The translations under genes were made by a program, and so were the position numbers. Under the pieces are notes generated by a model. That model was not told the origin of the DNA. It saw only the letters and a list, made by a program, of their open reading frames with translations, and did not search any database. Below, one piece after another: positions 10,802 through 18,468 of a stretch of 64,000 nucleotides of DNA; position 1 is the stretch's first letter; every line of letters begins with the position of its first letter. The DNA is from Neobacillus citreus (GTDB lineage Bacteria > Bacillota > Bacilli > Bacillales > Cytobacillaceae). Where the stretch lies: positions 1 through 64,000 of the forward strand of contig NZ_JAGYPE020000014.1 in assembly GCF_018343545.2 (NCBI RefSeq), written 5' to 3'.

Positions 10802-11857
10802 ATGAGTAACACGGGGAAAAAACGTCTTTCCTTTTTGGATCGATACCTAACGATTTGGATTTTTATTGCGATGGCATTAGGAATTGGATTAGGATTCATT
10901 TTTCCAGGATTTGCAGACAGTTTGAATAGTTTGCAGGTAGGAACTACATCTATTCCACTAGCGATCGGATTAATCTTAATGATGTATCCTCCGTTAGCAA
11001 AAGTTAGGTATGAGGAAATTGGCCGGGTTTTTAAAGATGTGAAGGTACTATCTTTATCGCTTGTGCAAAACTGGATTATTGGACCCATTCTTATGTTTTT
11101 GCTGGCCATTATCTTTCTGCCGGATAAGCCAGAGTATATGGTAGGACTCATCATGATTGGTTTAGCCAGGTGTATTGCCATGGTTATTGTATGGAATGAT
11201 CTTGCAAAAGGGGACACAGAATATGCAGCTGGATTAGTGGCATTCAATTCTATTTTCCAAATGCTATTCTTCTCTGTTTATGCCTATGTGTTTGTGACCG
11301 TCATTCCTGAATGGTTTGGAATACAAGGGGCGGTTGTTGACATTACGATTGCAGAGGTAGCTAAATCAGTCTTCATTTATCTCGGAATTCCATTTATAGC
11401 TGGTATGATTACTCGCTTCACATTAGTTAAAGCTAAAGGAAGACAATGGTATGAAAAAGTCTTTATTCCAAAGATCAGTCCCATCACATTAATTGCATTG
11501 CTATTTACGATTATACTCATGTTCTCTTTAAAAGGGGACGTTATTGTAAGTCTGCCGCTGGATGTGGTTCGGATAGCAATCCCATTATTGATCTACTTTG
11601 TTATCATGTTCTTTGTTTCCTTTTTCATGGGAAGAAAAATTGGCGCGAGCTATCCCGTTACAACAACGCTTGCATTTACAGCCGGAAGCAATAACTTTGA
11701 ATTAGCAATAGCTGTGGCGGTTGGTGTTTTCGGGATCCATTCTGGCGCAGCCTTTGCCGCAGTAATCGGACCACTTGTGGAAGTACCGGTCATGATTGCG
11801 TTAGTCAATGTGGCATTATGGTTTAAACGAAAATATTTTAAAGAACACGCAGCCTAA
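10802..11857 (+). CDS. acr3: Acr3-type arsenite efflux permease
   Basis: A 351-residue membrane protein with about ten hydrophobic segments, typical of ACR3 (bile/arsenite/riboflavin transporter superfamily). The conserved essential cysteine is C124 in [17 protein letters not shown]. It exports As(OH)3 from the cytoplasm using the proton gradient. It lies 28 bp after arsR and 26 bp before the chosen arsC start, so the three genes are very likely co-transcribed. Confidence 0.95.
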   Translation: MSNTGKKRLSFLDRYLTIWIFIAMALGIGLGFIFPGFADSLNSLQVGTTSIPLAIGLILMMYPPLAKVRYEEIGRVFKDVKVLSLSLVQNWIIGPILMFLLAIIFLPDKPEYMVGLIMIGLARCIAMVIVWNDLAKGDTEYAAGLVAFNSIFQMLFFSVYAYVFVTVIPEWFGIQGAVVDITIAEVAKSVFIYLGIPFIAGMITRFTLVKAKGRQWYEKVFIPKISPITLIALLFTIILMFSLKGDVIVSLPLDVVRIAIPLLIYFVIMFFVSFFMGRKIGASYPVTTTLAFTAGSNNFELAIAVAVGVFGIHSGAAFAAVIGPLVEVPVMIALVNVALWFKRKYFKEHAA

Positions 11858-11883
11858 CAATAATAATTAAGGTGGCTTTCAAC

Positions 11884-12306
11884 ATGGAAAATAAAAAGAA
11901 ACTTTACTTCTTATGTACAGGAAACTCTTGCCGCAGCCAAATGGCAGAAGGATGGGCAAAAAATTATTTAGGTGAAGAGTGGGAAGTACGTAGTGCTGGT
12001 ATAGAAGCTCACGGATTAAACCCAAATGCTGTAAAAGCCATGAAGGAAGCTGGGATCGACATTTCCAAGCATACTTCTGACATAATCGAACCTAATTATC
12101 TAAACAGTGCGGATTTAGTCGTAACCCTGTGTGGTGATGCTGCTGATAAATGCCCTGTAACACCACCAAGCGTCAAACGAGTACATTGGGGATTTGATGA
12201 TCCGGCAAAAGCTCAAGGAACAGATGAAGAAAAATGGGCATTTTTCCAAAGAGTACGTGATGAAATCGGGGAAAGAATTAAGCGTTTTTCCGAAACAGGG
12301 GAGTAA
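11884..12306 (+). CDS. arsC: Thioredoxin-coupled arsenate reductase
   Basis: A 140-residue low-molecular-weight phosphatase-fold reductase. The active-site loop is CTGNSCR (C11, C16, R17), and the redox cysteines C83 and C90 lie in LCGDAADKC. This corresponds to the C10/C82/C89 triad of Bacillus and Staphylococcus ArsC, which converts arsenate to arsenite using thioredoxin. ATG 11884 is preferred over the in-frame GTG at 11872 because AAGGTGG sits at the right distance. It feeds arsenite to Acr3. Confidence 0.96.
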   Translation: MENKKKLYFLCTGNSCRSQMAEGWAKNYLGEEWEVRSAGIEAHGLNPNAVKAMKEAGIDISKHTSDIIEPNYLNSADLVVTLCGDAADKCPVTPPSVKRVHWGFDDPAKAQGTDEEKWAFFQRVRDEIGERIKRFSETGE

Positions 12307-12315
12307 GATTTAATA

Positions 12316-12350
12316 AAAGCCAGGAGGGATTCACCCTCCTGGCTTTAAAA
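12316..12350. terminator. Bidirectional terminator between ars operons
   Basis: A 13-bp stem AAAGCCAGGAGGG / CCCTCCTGGCTTT lies between arsC and the opposing LDCC gene. T-runs lie on both sides, the better one (CTTTTATT) on the minus strand. Confidence 0.85.
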
Positions 12351-12397
12351 TGTGTGTGAATGCCGTATTCAGTCTGCAAGCCAATTTTTAACTTAGC

Positions 12398-12523
12398 TTA
12401 TTTGCAGCAACTGCTTTTTTGTACATCTTGTGATTGAACATTAGTGTCTTCTTTTACTTCCTCAATCTTAACATTGCAGCAGGAACTTTCTTTCTTTTGA
12501 AAAAGACTTTTAAAAATACTCAT
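12398..12523 (-). CDS. LDCC-type putative metal-binding peptide
   Basis: A 41-residue peptide: a basic N-terminal part (MSIFKSLFQKKE), two cysteine pairs (ESSCC at about 13-16 and SSCC near the C-terminus) and an acidic linker. AAGGGGGA lies 8 nt before the ATG. It follows the ArsP-type gene by 15 bp on the same strand. It resembles the short Bacillus peptides annotated as LDCC-motif putative metal-binding proteins. A thiol-rich arsenic or metal carrier is an inference. Confidence 0.7.
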   Translation of the reverse strand: MSIFKSLFQKKESSCCNVKIEEVKEDTNVQSQDVQKSSCCK

Positions 12524-12538
12524 GTTTAAATATCCCCC

Positions 12539-13405
12539 TTAAATAATGTAAAATAGAAATCCTGATATAGTAGACATCGTAAAGACTGAACCAACGAAGG
12601 CAAATACGAGTTTCTTTTTGAAGATGCTATTTAATAAAGTTAGCTCTGGTAGACTTGCACCTGCTGAACTGATCATGAGAGCCATCACTGGCCCCAAAGC
12701 CATCCCTTTGGCAATCATGATTTGGGAGATTGGGATCATAGTTGAAAGTCTTATATAGAGTGGAATGCCAATAATCGCAGCGATCGGTACGAGCCACCAC
12801 TTATCACCTCCCATAAATGTAGAGATCCAACCTGTTGGAACGGCTCCATGAATGAACGCCCCTATAAATGCACCAATTAGCAAATAAGGATACACGCTTT
12901 TCATAAGGTGAAGCGTTTCAACTATAGCCGCTTTTAGCTGAAATTTCTTATCCGGTTCCTGGTATCCTTTTACTACCACATTTTTTATCTGTTCTTCAAA
13001 ACCAAACTTTTCTAAAGTGAAACCAATAATGACGGAGAGGATGGATGTTATGATTGTGTAAGCAAAGGCAACTTTTACTCCGAGTACAGCTGTCATCAAT
13101 GTGATGATGGTCGGGTCAAGAACTGGGGAGGAAAATAAGAATATCATGACAATACCAAATCGCACTTTTTTATATAGTAGATTAACTACTACCGGTATGG
13201 TTGAACAGGAACAAAACGGCGTGATAAAGGCGAACCCTAGTGCGACAAAAGCACTTACCAATGGGTGGCTTTTTTCCATCAACTGTTCCATCTTTTTATA
13301 GGGAATGAACCCCTGTAATAGGTTGATGAGAAAAGAGATTCCAATAAACAATAATGTTAATTCTAATGCAATGGATAGAAAACTATGAAACACTTCGGAC
13401 CACAT
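12539..13405 (-). CDS. arsP: ArsP-type (UPF0718/DUF318) permease
   Basis: A 288-residue permease with about eight hydrophobic segments. The signature TPFCSCSTIPV (C65, C67) and a second half with SSAGASLPELTLL match the ArsP_1/YraQ family. Characterised ArsP proteins export trivalent organoarsenicals such as methylarsenite; other family members are uncharacterised, so the symbol is provisional. ATG 13405 sits 7 nt after AAGGAGG. It lies between two cysteine-pair proteins and behind a MarR gene on the same strand. The opposed arsC operon supports an arsenic role. Confidence 0.8.
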   Translation of the reverse strand: MWSEVFHSFLSIALELTLLFIGISFLINLLQGFIPYKKMEQLMEKSHPLVSAFVALGFAFITPFCSCSTIPVVVNLLYKKVRFGIVMIFLFSSPVLDPTIITLMTAVLGVKVAFAYTIITSILSVIIGFTLEKFGFEEQIKNVVVKGYQEPDKKFQLKAAIVETLHLMKSVYPYLLIGAFIGAFIHGAVPTGWISTFMGGDKWWLVPIAAIIGIPLYIRLSTMIPISQIMIAKGMALGPVMALMISSAGASLPELTLLNSIFKKKLVFAFVGSVFTMSTISGFLFYII

Positions 13406-13438
13406 AAGCAACCTCCTTATTTATAAACAGCATTCTTT

Positions 13439-13648
13439 TTAATTTCCGCAGCATACTTCTTGGATTTTAATTTCACAGCAATCTGATTTTGGCACAGCCT
13501 TTTGGTTTTTCTTAAACATATTTAAGAAATTTCTATAGAGTTTTGACGCTGGACTATTTTTCGAATACCGGCTAGCCAGCACAGCTTTCTCCATTTCTTC
13601 TTTTTTCATTTCATAATAAACTTTTAATTCCATTTCATTGAAATACAT
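13439..13648 (-). CDS. Small CC-motif protein of the ArsP operon
   Basis: A 69-residue protein with a charged helical N-terminal part (about 1-48, KVYYEMKKEEMEKAV) and a C-terminal tail bearing two cysteine pairs (KSDCCEIK and EVCCGN). AAAAAGGAGATAG precedes ATG 13648. A perfect 19-bp palindrome lies 17 bp upstream of the start. The tail is similar in style to the 41-residue peptide at 12398, so the pair may handle the ligand exported by the permease. No named family is recognised. Confidence 0.7.
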   Translation of the reverse strand: MYFNEMELKVYYEMKKEEMEKAVLASRYSKNSPASKLYRNFLNMFKKNQKAVPKSDCCEIKIQEVCCGN

Positions 13649-13664
13649 ATTGCTATCTCCTTTT

Positions 13665-13683
13665 TACTTGCAAATTGCAAGTA
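13665..13683 (-). promoter_or_regulatory. Palindromic MarR operator 1
   Basis: A perfect 19-bp palindrome, TACTTGCAAATTGCAAGTA, lies just upstream of the CC-protein ribosome binding site. Its 13-bp core recurs (as reverse complement) in front of the marR gene. Confidence 0.75.
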
Positions 13684-13699
13684 TTAATTTTTAATAAAA

Positions 13700-13718
13700 G
13701 AGCAAGTGGATCTTGCTC
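13700..13718 (-). terminator. Weak terminator after marR
   Basis: A 7-bp stem GAGCAAG / CTTGCTC overlaps the marR stop codon and is followed on the minus strand by TTTTATT. It may reduce read-through into the CC/ArsP genes, which have their own operator. Confidence 0.55.
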
Positions 13719-14163
13719 AAATTAACGGTTTACAACAAACAGTAGATTGTGACATTGCTTCATTTAACAGTTTAACTGATTTGATGACCATTTCTTGTTC
13801 AAACTCGCTCATATTTGAAAATACTTCGCTAAGATATTGGTTCATGTCTGCATCGATCTTTGCAGCAACATACTTTCCCTGTGTGGTTAGGGTTAGTTGA
13901 GAAACACGTCTATCTTCAGGTAGAGGTGATTTCACAACCAGTTCCATTTTTACTAGCGTTTGTATTTGCCGGCTAAAGGTGGTTATATCCATCCCTAACG
14001 TATCAGCAACCTGTTGCATCGAAGGCTTTTCCCGGCGAAGTAATTCATAAAGGATATGGCTTTGGACGAGGGATATCTCAGCTCCGCCTACCTGACAACA
14101 GTTTTTATTTAATAGACCAAAACGCCTTGTCATGACCTGGAACAGTTCTCTAACATTTTCCAT
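13717..14163 (-). CDS. MarR-family regulator with cysteine pairs
   Basis: A 148-residue winged-helix regulator. The DNA-binding part is QQVADTLGMDITTFSRQIQTLVK, followed by the wing SPLPEDRRVSQL. Two vicinal cysteine pairs, C22-C23 and C143-C144, sit near the two termini where MarR proteins dimerise; vicinal thiols commonly bind As(III) or other soft metals. ATG 14163 follows AGAGGTGA; the GTG at 14172 is less likely. Matching operators precede this gene and the next one, so autoregulation plus control of the CC/ArsP operon is likely. The inducer is inferred, not shown. Confidence 0.85.
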   Translation of the reverse strand: MENVRELFQVMTRRFGLLNKNCCQVGGAEISLVQSHILYELLRREKPSMQQVADTLGMDITTFSRQIQTLVKMELVVKSPLPEDRRVSQLTLTTQGKYVAAKIDADMNQYLSEVFSNMSEFEQEMVIKSVKLLNEAMSQSTVCCKPLI

Positions 14164-14182
14164 AATTTTCACCTCTAATTTA

Positions 14183-14211
14183 TTTATATACTAATCATTT
14201 GCAATTTGCAA
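14183..14211 (-). promoter_or_regulatory. marR promoter overlapping operator 2
   Basis: On the minus strand, TTGCAA-(17)-TATAAA forms a promoter whose -35 lies inside TTGCAAATTGCAA (14199-14211). The same core occurs in operator 1 at 13668-13680. Confidence 0.7.
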
Positions 14212-14281
14212 CTAATTTTCTTTTGAAAATGGAAAATTTTTTATATAATGGTTTTAGTCATTCATTTCTAGGGGGATTATC

Positions 14282-14791
14282 ATGAAAACAGGGTTAAAGA
14301 CAAGGCTGGCAGCAGTAAGTGACGTTGAATCGATATTAAATATTTATAATCAAGGTATTGAGGACAGGATTGCAACCTTAGAAGAAGACCAGAAAGATAT
14401 TGAATATATGAGGGAGTGGTTTAACAATCATACTGGGCGGTTTGCGGTAATCGTAGTGGAACAAGATGATGAGGTTGTTGGCTGGGCATCATTAAATCCT
14501 TATTCCAACCGGTGTGCTTATGCTGGAGTTGCCGATTTATCCATTTATATTAGACGGGATTACAGGGGAAAAGGGGTTGGTTCCGTATTGCTTAATGAAA
14601 TTGAACAGGCTGCGATTAAAAATGACTTTAACAAAATTGTTTTATTCACATTTCCCTTTAATAATCTTGGGCAAGGGCTTTACAGAAAAAAAGGTTATCG
14701 AGAAGTTGGTGTATTTAAGAATCAGGGGAAATTAGATGGTCGCTTTGTGGATGTCATGATCATGGAAAAGGTTTTTGAGTGCGTGAAATAA
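14282..14791 (+). CDS. ArsN1-like GNAT N-acetyltransferase
   Basis: A 169-residue GNAT-fold enzyme. It has the N-terminal IYNQGIEDRIATLEE and GWASLNPY segments I associate with ArsN1 (arsinothricin) and phosphinothricin acetyltransferases, and the acetyl-CoA loop RRDYRGKGVG. Such enzymes acetylate the amino group of arsinothricin or phosphinothricin. The location next to two arsenic operons favours ArsN1. It is divergent from marR and may share its control region. The start ATG 14282 follows AGGGGGATTATC. Confidence 0.75.
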   Translation: MKTGLKTRLAAVSDVESILNIYNQGIEDRIATLEEDQKDIEYMREWFNNHTGRFAVIVVEQDDEVVGWASLNPYSNRCAYAGVADLSIYIRRDYRGKGVGSVLLNEIEQAAIKNDFNKIVLFTFPFNNLGQGLYRKKGYREVGVFKNQGKLDGRFVDVMIMEKVFECVK

Positions 14792-14982
14792 GCACCTTTA
14801 TTTTTCGGAAAAACATTCTAGAACACAAGTCAGGATTATGAAGATGAAATTACTTGGTGTTTAGTTTGAGTTCTGTAAATAAGTTGAATCACTTTTTCAC
14901 TAATGAAGCAGTTTAGTTTAAGTGATATTTTTTGTAAAAAAATGTTAAATATATAATATAATACCTGTATGGAGGTGTTATT

Positions 14983-15159
14983 ATGATTTGGTTATATATA
15001 TTTTTGCCTGTCATTGTATTGGGAGGAATAGCTGTTTATTTTGATAAAAAGTCTGGGATGACTCCGCCAGATGAAGGTGAAAAAGCTGGAAAAATAAAGG
15101 AATACCCTCCCGAACATGGCATGAATTCATATTATCCACCTGATCCACCAAACAGCTGA
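14983..15159 (+). CDS. Small single-pass membrane protein
   Basis: A 58-residue protein with one N-terminal membrane segment (IWLYIFLPVIVLGGIAVYF) and a Pro-rich hydrophilic tail ending YYPPDPPNS. GGAGGTG sits 5 nt before the ATG, and two terminators follow. No family is recognised. Confidence 0.6.
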   Translation: MIWLYIFLPVIVLGGIAVYFDKKSGMTPPDEGEKAGKIKEYPPEHGMNSYYPPDPPNS

Positions 15160-15176
15160 ATACAACAAAGAAATCC

Positions 15177-15222
15177 AACTGCCAGGGTTCAAGATTTGAG
15201 CTGTCTGTCTGGCAGCTTTTCT
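15177..15222 (+). terminator. Terminator of small membrane protein gene
   Basis: A 7-bp stem CTGCCAG / CTGGCAG is followed by CTTTTCTT. Confidence 0.65.
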
Positions 15223-15236
15223 TATAGAACAAACGT

Positions 15237-15275
15237 AGTGCTTTGTTTCAATATTGGAACAAGGCACTTTTCTTA
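15237..15275 (+). terminator. Second terminator
   Basis: An 11-bp stem with one mismatch (AGTGCTTTGTT / AACAAGGCACT) is followed by TTTCTTATT. Confidence 0.7.
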
Positions 15276-15354
15276 TTTATGGTGACTTTAGTGCAAAAAG
15301 GATTTTCAGAAACAAACATGCATTGTTGCCCGTCTGAATATTTTCATCTACTCA

Positions 15355-16224
15355 TCAATTTCTGTTCCTATATGATAAATATTCTAAAAATTTCTTGGAC
15401 GCAAGGGAAAGTGATTTTTGTTCTCTCATAGCAACACCAATATTTCTAAAAGCAGGAACCTCCAGCTCTTTTGCTATAATCTTGTGAGGAATACGCTGTA
15501 ATATCAATTCTGGTAATATACTGATACCTAGCCCATTTTCCACCATAGACATAATGGCATAGTCATCCCATGTTGTAAAATTAACCCGCGGAGAAATTTG
15601 GTGCCTCTCAAAAATTTCAGAGATTTCTGCTTTTGCCCCCTTTTCCAACAGCATAAACGGACTGTTCAGTAAGCCGTTGATGGGAAACTTTTCGCAATTA
15701 GCTAGAGGATGATTTTCTGGAAGCACTACCAGTAAACGATCTTGTTCCAAAAAGATTGTTTGAAGTTCTGCTTTTGTCGGAAGCCGCAAAAATCCAAAGT
15801 CAACACGCCCATTTAGGATCCAGCTCTCAATTTCTGTATAATCACCAAGCAGAAATTCAAAATCTATCATTGGGTAATCCTTCTTAAAAATTTTAATAAT
15901 ATTAGGGAGCCAATGAGATGCTACGCTGGAAAATGTCCCAATTCGAATCATCCCAGATTCCATATTATTTAGTTCTTCGATCTGCCTCATTAAGATCTCA
16001 TACTCATTGCAAATTCGCTTTAATTGGGGCAGTAACTTTAAACCATCCGAGGTTAAATTGATACCGGCACGTCCTCTTTCAAAAAGGAAGATTCCCCATT
16101 CCTTTTCTAAATCGTTAATCATACGGCTAATCCCAGATTGTGAATAGTCCAATATTTCGGCAGCTTTTGTAAAACTACCCAATTCTACTGCTTTAATAAA
16201 TGCCATATATTTTTGGATATTCAT
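15355..16224 (-). CDS. LysR-family transcriptional regulator
   Basis: A 289-residue protein. Residues 1-60 hold the LysR helix-turn-helix (FIKAVELGSFTKAAEILDYS and SGISRMINDLE), followed by a typical effector-binding domain. It is divergent from an EamA transporter, with a long imperfect inverted repeat between them. It probably controls that transporter, as many LysR/exporter pairs do. The start ATG 16224 follows GAAAGAGAG. Confidence 0.88.
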   Translation of the reverse strand: MNIQKYMAFIKAVELGSFTKAAEILDYSQSGISRMINDLEKEWGIFLFERGRAGINLTSDGLKLLPQLKRICNEYEILMRQIEELNNMESGMIRIGTFSSVASHWLPNIIKIFKKDYPMIDFEFLLGDYTEIESWILNGRVDFGFLRLPTKAELQTIFLEQDRLLVVLPENHPLANCEKFPINGLLNSPFMLLEKGAKAEISEIFERHQISPRVNFTTWDDYAIMSMVENGLGISILPELILQRIPHKIIAKELEVPAFRNIGVAMREQKSLSLASKKFLEYLSYRNRN

Positions 16225-16256
16225 CTCTCTTTCCTCGTCCCATCTGATTTTGTCAT

Positions 16257-16306
16257 ATATATCATGATAAACATTCGTTTTTGTAATGTTTGTGATTATG
16301 ATATAT
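16257..16306. promoter_or_regulatory. LysR-type inverted repeat
   Basis: Arms ATATATCAT-GATAAACAT (16257-16274) and ATGTTTGTGATTATGATATAT, which exceed one perfect arm by a small bulge, face each other across about 11 nt. The site sits between lysR and the divergent EamA gene and is a candidate regulator binding site. Confidence 0.5.
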
Positions 16307-16424
16307 TTTTCCTATTCATTATTCAAGTTAGGAAAGGGAAAGGTGTTGAACGATGTTTTTATGAGTGATGTTATGGAAAAAGCACCAGACAGCTGCAAGT
16401 CTCATCGCGGATTCGTAGGAGTAG

Positions 16425-17321
16425 ATGATGAAATCTAAAATTCAGTTTATATTATCAATGATTATTTTCGGTACAATTGGTTTAGTTGCTCGAAACATTG
16501 ATCTATTTTCGAGCGAAAGGGCTTTACTAAGTAGTTTCATAGGCTGCATATTTTTACTGTTAATATTCTTCGTGATGAAGAAAAAAATATCATGGAATGT
16601 AGTTAAATCTAATGCTTTATTTTTGATTCTTTCAGGTATTGCATTGGGAGGAAATTGGATTTTTCTTTATCAATCATATGACCATACGACAATTGCCAAT
16701 GCAACGCTAGGTTATTACTTTGCACCTGTATTTGTGATGATTCTTTCTCCCTTTGTACTTCGGGAACAATTATCCATCAAGAAAATCGTGTGTATTGGTG
16801 TATCGATCATAGGGATGTTAATGATTGTAGGAGAAGGCCTGAGAGCATCGAGCGCAGACGACCTTCTTGGACTTTCCTTTGGATTAATCGCAGCTGCATT
16901 TTATGCTGCGTTATTGCTGCTAAATAAATTTATTAAAGATATGGGAAAGTTAGAGCTAACCATCATTCAGCTTGGAACAACCACTTTACTTCTAATGCCA
17001 TATGTTTTCTTGACTTCCGGCTTTGGTATCTTTGAAGTATCAAGCTCATCCATTCCTTTTATTTTAATTTTAGGGATTATCAATACAGGAATTGGGTTTT
17101 GGTTATTTTTCTCTGGTATGGAAGGATTAAAAGGACAGAGTATAGCTATGCTCAGTTATGTCGATCCATTTGTAGCTATATTGATTTCTGCCATTATCCT
17201 GCAAGAACAAATGACTATTGTTCAGATGCTTGGTGGTGTACTGCTATTAGGCTCTACATTTGTTAGTGAAATTAGATCAACCAACTGTTCAAATCAATTA
17301 ATGAAAACACCGGCTGAATAA
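16425..17321 (+). CDS. EamA/DMT-family transporter
   Basis: A 298-residue protein with ten predicted membrane segments in two EamA repeats (about 5-135 and 150-285). The second repeat ends with the usual FVAILISAIILQEQMTIVQMLGG pattern (two segments joined by a QEQ turn). Family members export amino acids or other metabolites. Either ATG 16425 or ATG 16428 could be the start, with GTAGGAG upstream. It is divergent from lysR, so it is probably its target. Confidence 0.85.
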   Translation: MMKSKIQFILSMIIFGTIGLVARNIDLFSSERALLSSFIGCIFLLLIFFVMKKKISWNVVKSNALFLILSGIALGGNWIFLYQSYDHTTIANATLGYYFAPVFVMILSPFVLREQLSIKKIVCIGVSIIGMLMIVGEGLRASSADDLLGLSFGLIAAAFYAALLLLNKFIKDMGKLELTIIQLGTTTLLLMPYVFLTSGFGIFEVSSSSIPFILILGIINTGIGFWLFFSGMEGLKGQSIAMLSYVDPFVAILISAIILQEQMTIVQMLGGVLLLGSTFVSEIRSTNCSNQLMKTPAE

Positions 17322-17379
17322 AGTTAAAAATTGTGTAGAAGTGTACTTAAAGTAACGTCACCTTTAGTTTAAAATAAAG

Positions 17380-17420
17380 AAAATGGCTCAGTTCAAACGT
17401 AACTGGGCCATTTTATTTTT
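17380..17420. terminator. Bidirectional terminator
   Basis: A 14-bp stem AAAATGGCTCAGTT / AACTGGGCCATTTT with one wobble and a 7-nt loop lies between converging genes. The left arm contains the araC stop codon. A near-identical stem occurs at 30786. Confidence 0.85.
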
Positions 17421-18287
17421 CTTGTATGCTAATGGAGTCATGTTCATGGAATCTCTGAATTTATTAATAAAATAACTCGTACTATTAAAACCAACTTGAT
17501 AGGCAACTTCCGTAATATTAGAATCGTCTTGCTGCAGGAGATATAAGCTTTTTTGAATACGATAATCGATCACATAATTTAATGGTGTACATTTTAGAAA
17601 TCGCTTGAAATATCGACAGCATTCAGAACGGCTCAGCTGACCTGCCCTTGCAATATCCTCTAACATAATTTTTTCTGTATAATGCTGTTGGATCCAGCTT
17701 AACATTTGCTTCATTCTTTGGCTCTTTACTATTTCTGTCTGAACAAATTCTAGTTTAAAACCATTATCGATTAAGTTTTTCCAAATGAATGGTAGTCTTA
17801 TTGATATATCTATTTCATAGTATTGGGACTTTTGCTCAATACATTGATAGATTTCTAAAATGGCATCTAAAATGTTTTTTCCCCAAATCTCATTTGCATC
17901 TATATATAAGTAGGGTAAATTAGTCGCTTGAATATAAGGTTTTACATAAGTAGGATAGAGTTCTTGTGATAAAACAAAATAGGGTGAAAGATTTAAACAA
18001 ATATAGACACAACCCGAGCGATCCTTTTCGTGTGCCATGTGCAGGCATCCACTATTGATAAACAGTCCATCACCTTCTCGAACCACGATCCAATCTTCAT
18101 TAACTTGAAAAATTGCTTCCCCTTTTACGATTAACACAAATTGAATTTCGTCATGCCAATGTAGAGGGATATAGCCATGGATATTTTGATTAATGGTAGT
18201 TTTATAACATGCAATTGGCATAACGACTGTATGGTGTTTGGTTAGCTCTTTTAAACTTTCGTCAATCATGAAGTTTTTCATTTGCAT
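17388..18287 (-). CDS. AraC-family regulator with cupin domain
   Basis: A 299-residue protein. The N-terminal cupin (about 20-110) has PLHWHDEIQFVLIVKG and GDGLFINSGCLHMAH. The C-terminal double helix-turn-helix (about 200-295) ends with VAYQVGFNSTSYFINKFRD. The cupin part senses a small ligand. It is divergent from the carbamoylase / diaminopropionate lyase operon and likely activates it. ATG 18287 follows GAGGTG. Confidence 0.88.
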   Translation of the reverse strand: MQMKNFMIDESLKELTKHHTVVMPIACYKTTINQNIHGYIPLHWHDEIQFVLIVKGEAIFQVNEDWIVVREGDGLFINSGCLHMAHEKDRSGCVYICLNLSPYFVLSQELYPTYVKPYIQATNLPYLYIDANEIWGKNILDAILEIYQCIEQKSQYYEIDISIRLPFIWKNLIDNGFKLEFVQTEIVKSQRMKQMLSWIQQHYTEKIMLEDIARAGQLSRSECCRYFKRFLKCTPLNYVIDYRIQKSLYLLQQDDSNITEVAYQVGFNSTSYFINKFRDSMNMTPLAYKKNKMAQLRLN

Positions 18288-18468
18288 AGCTAACACCTCA
18301 ATATATTTATATTTTTCTATTCGATTTTAGTATTATTCCGTACAAATTCTTAATTATTATAACATTATAATTACATTTTAATAATGTGATTTACCAATAA
18401 TCAGCTGAGTGCCATTATGTTTTAAGTTGCTTCTGAACTACTTTACATGTTGAAAAGGGGAAATGAAC

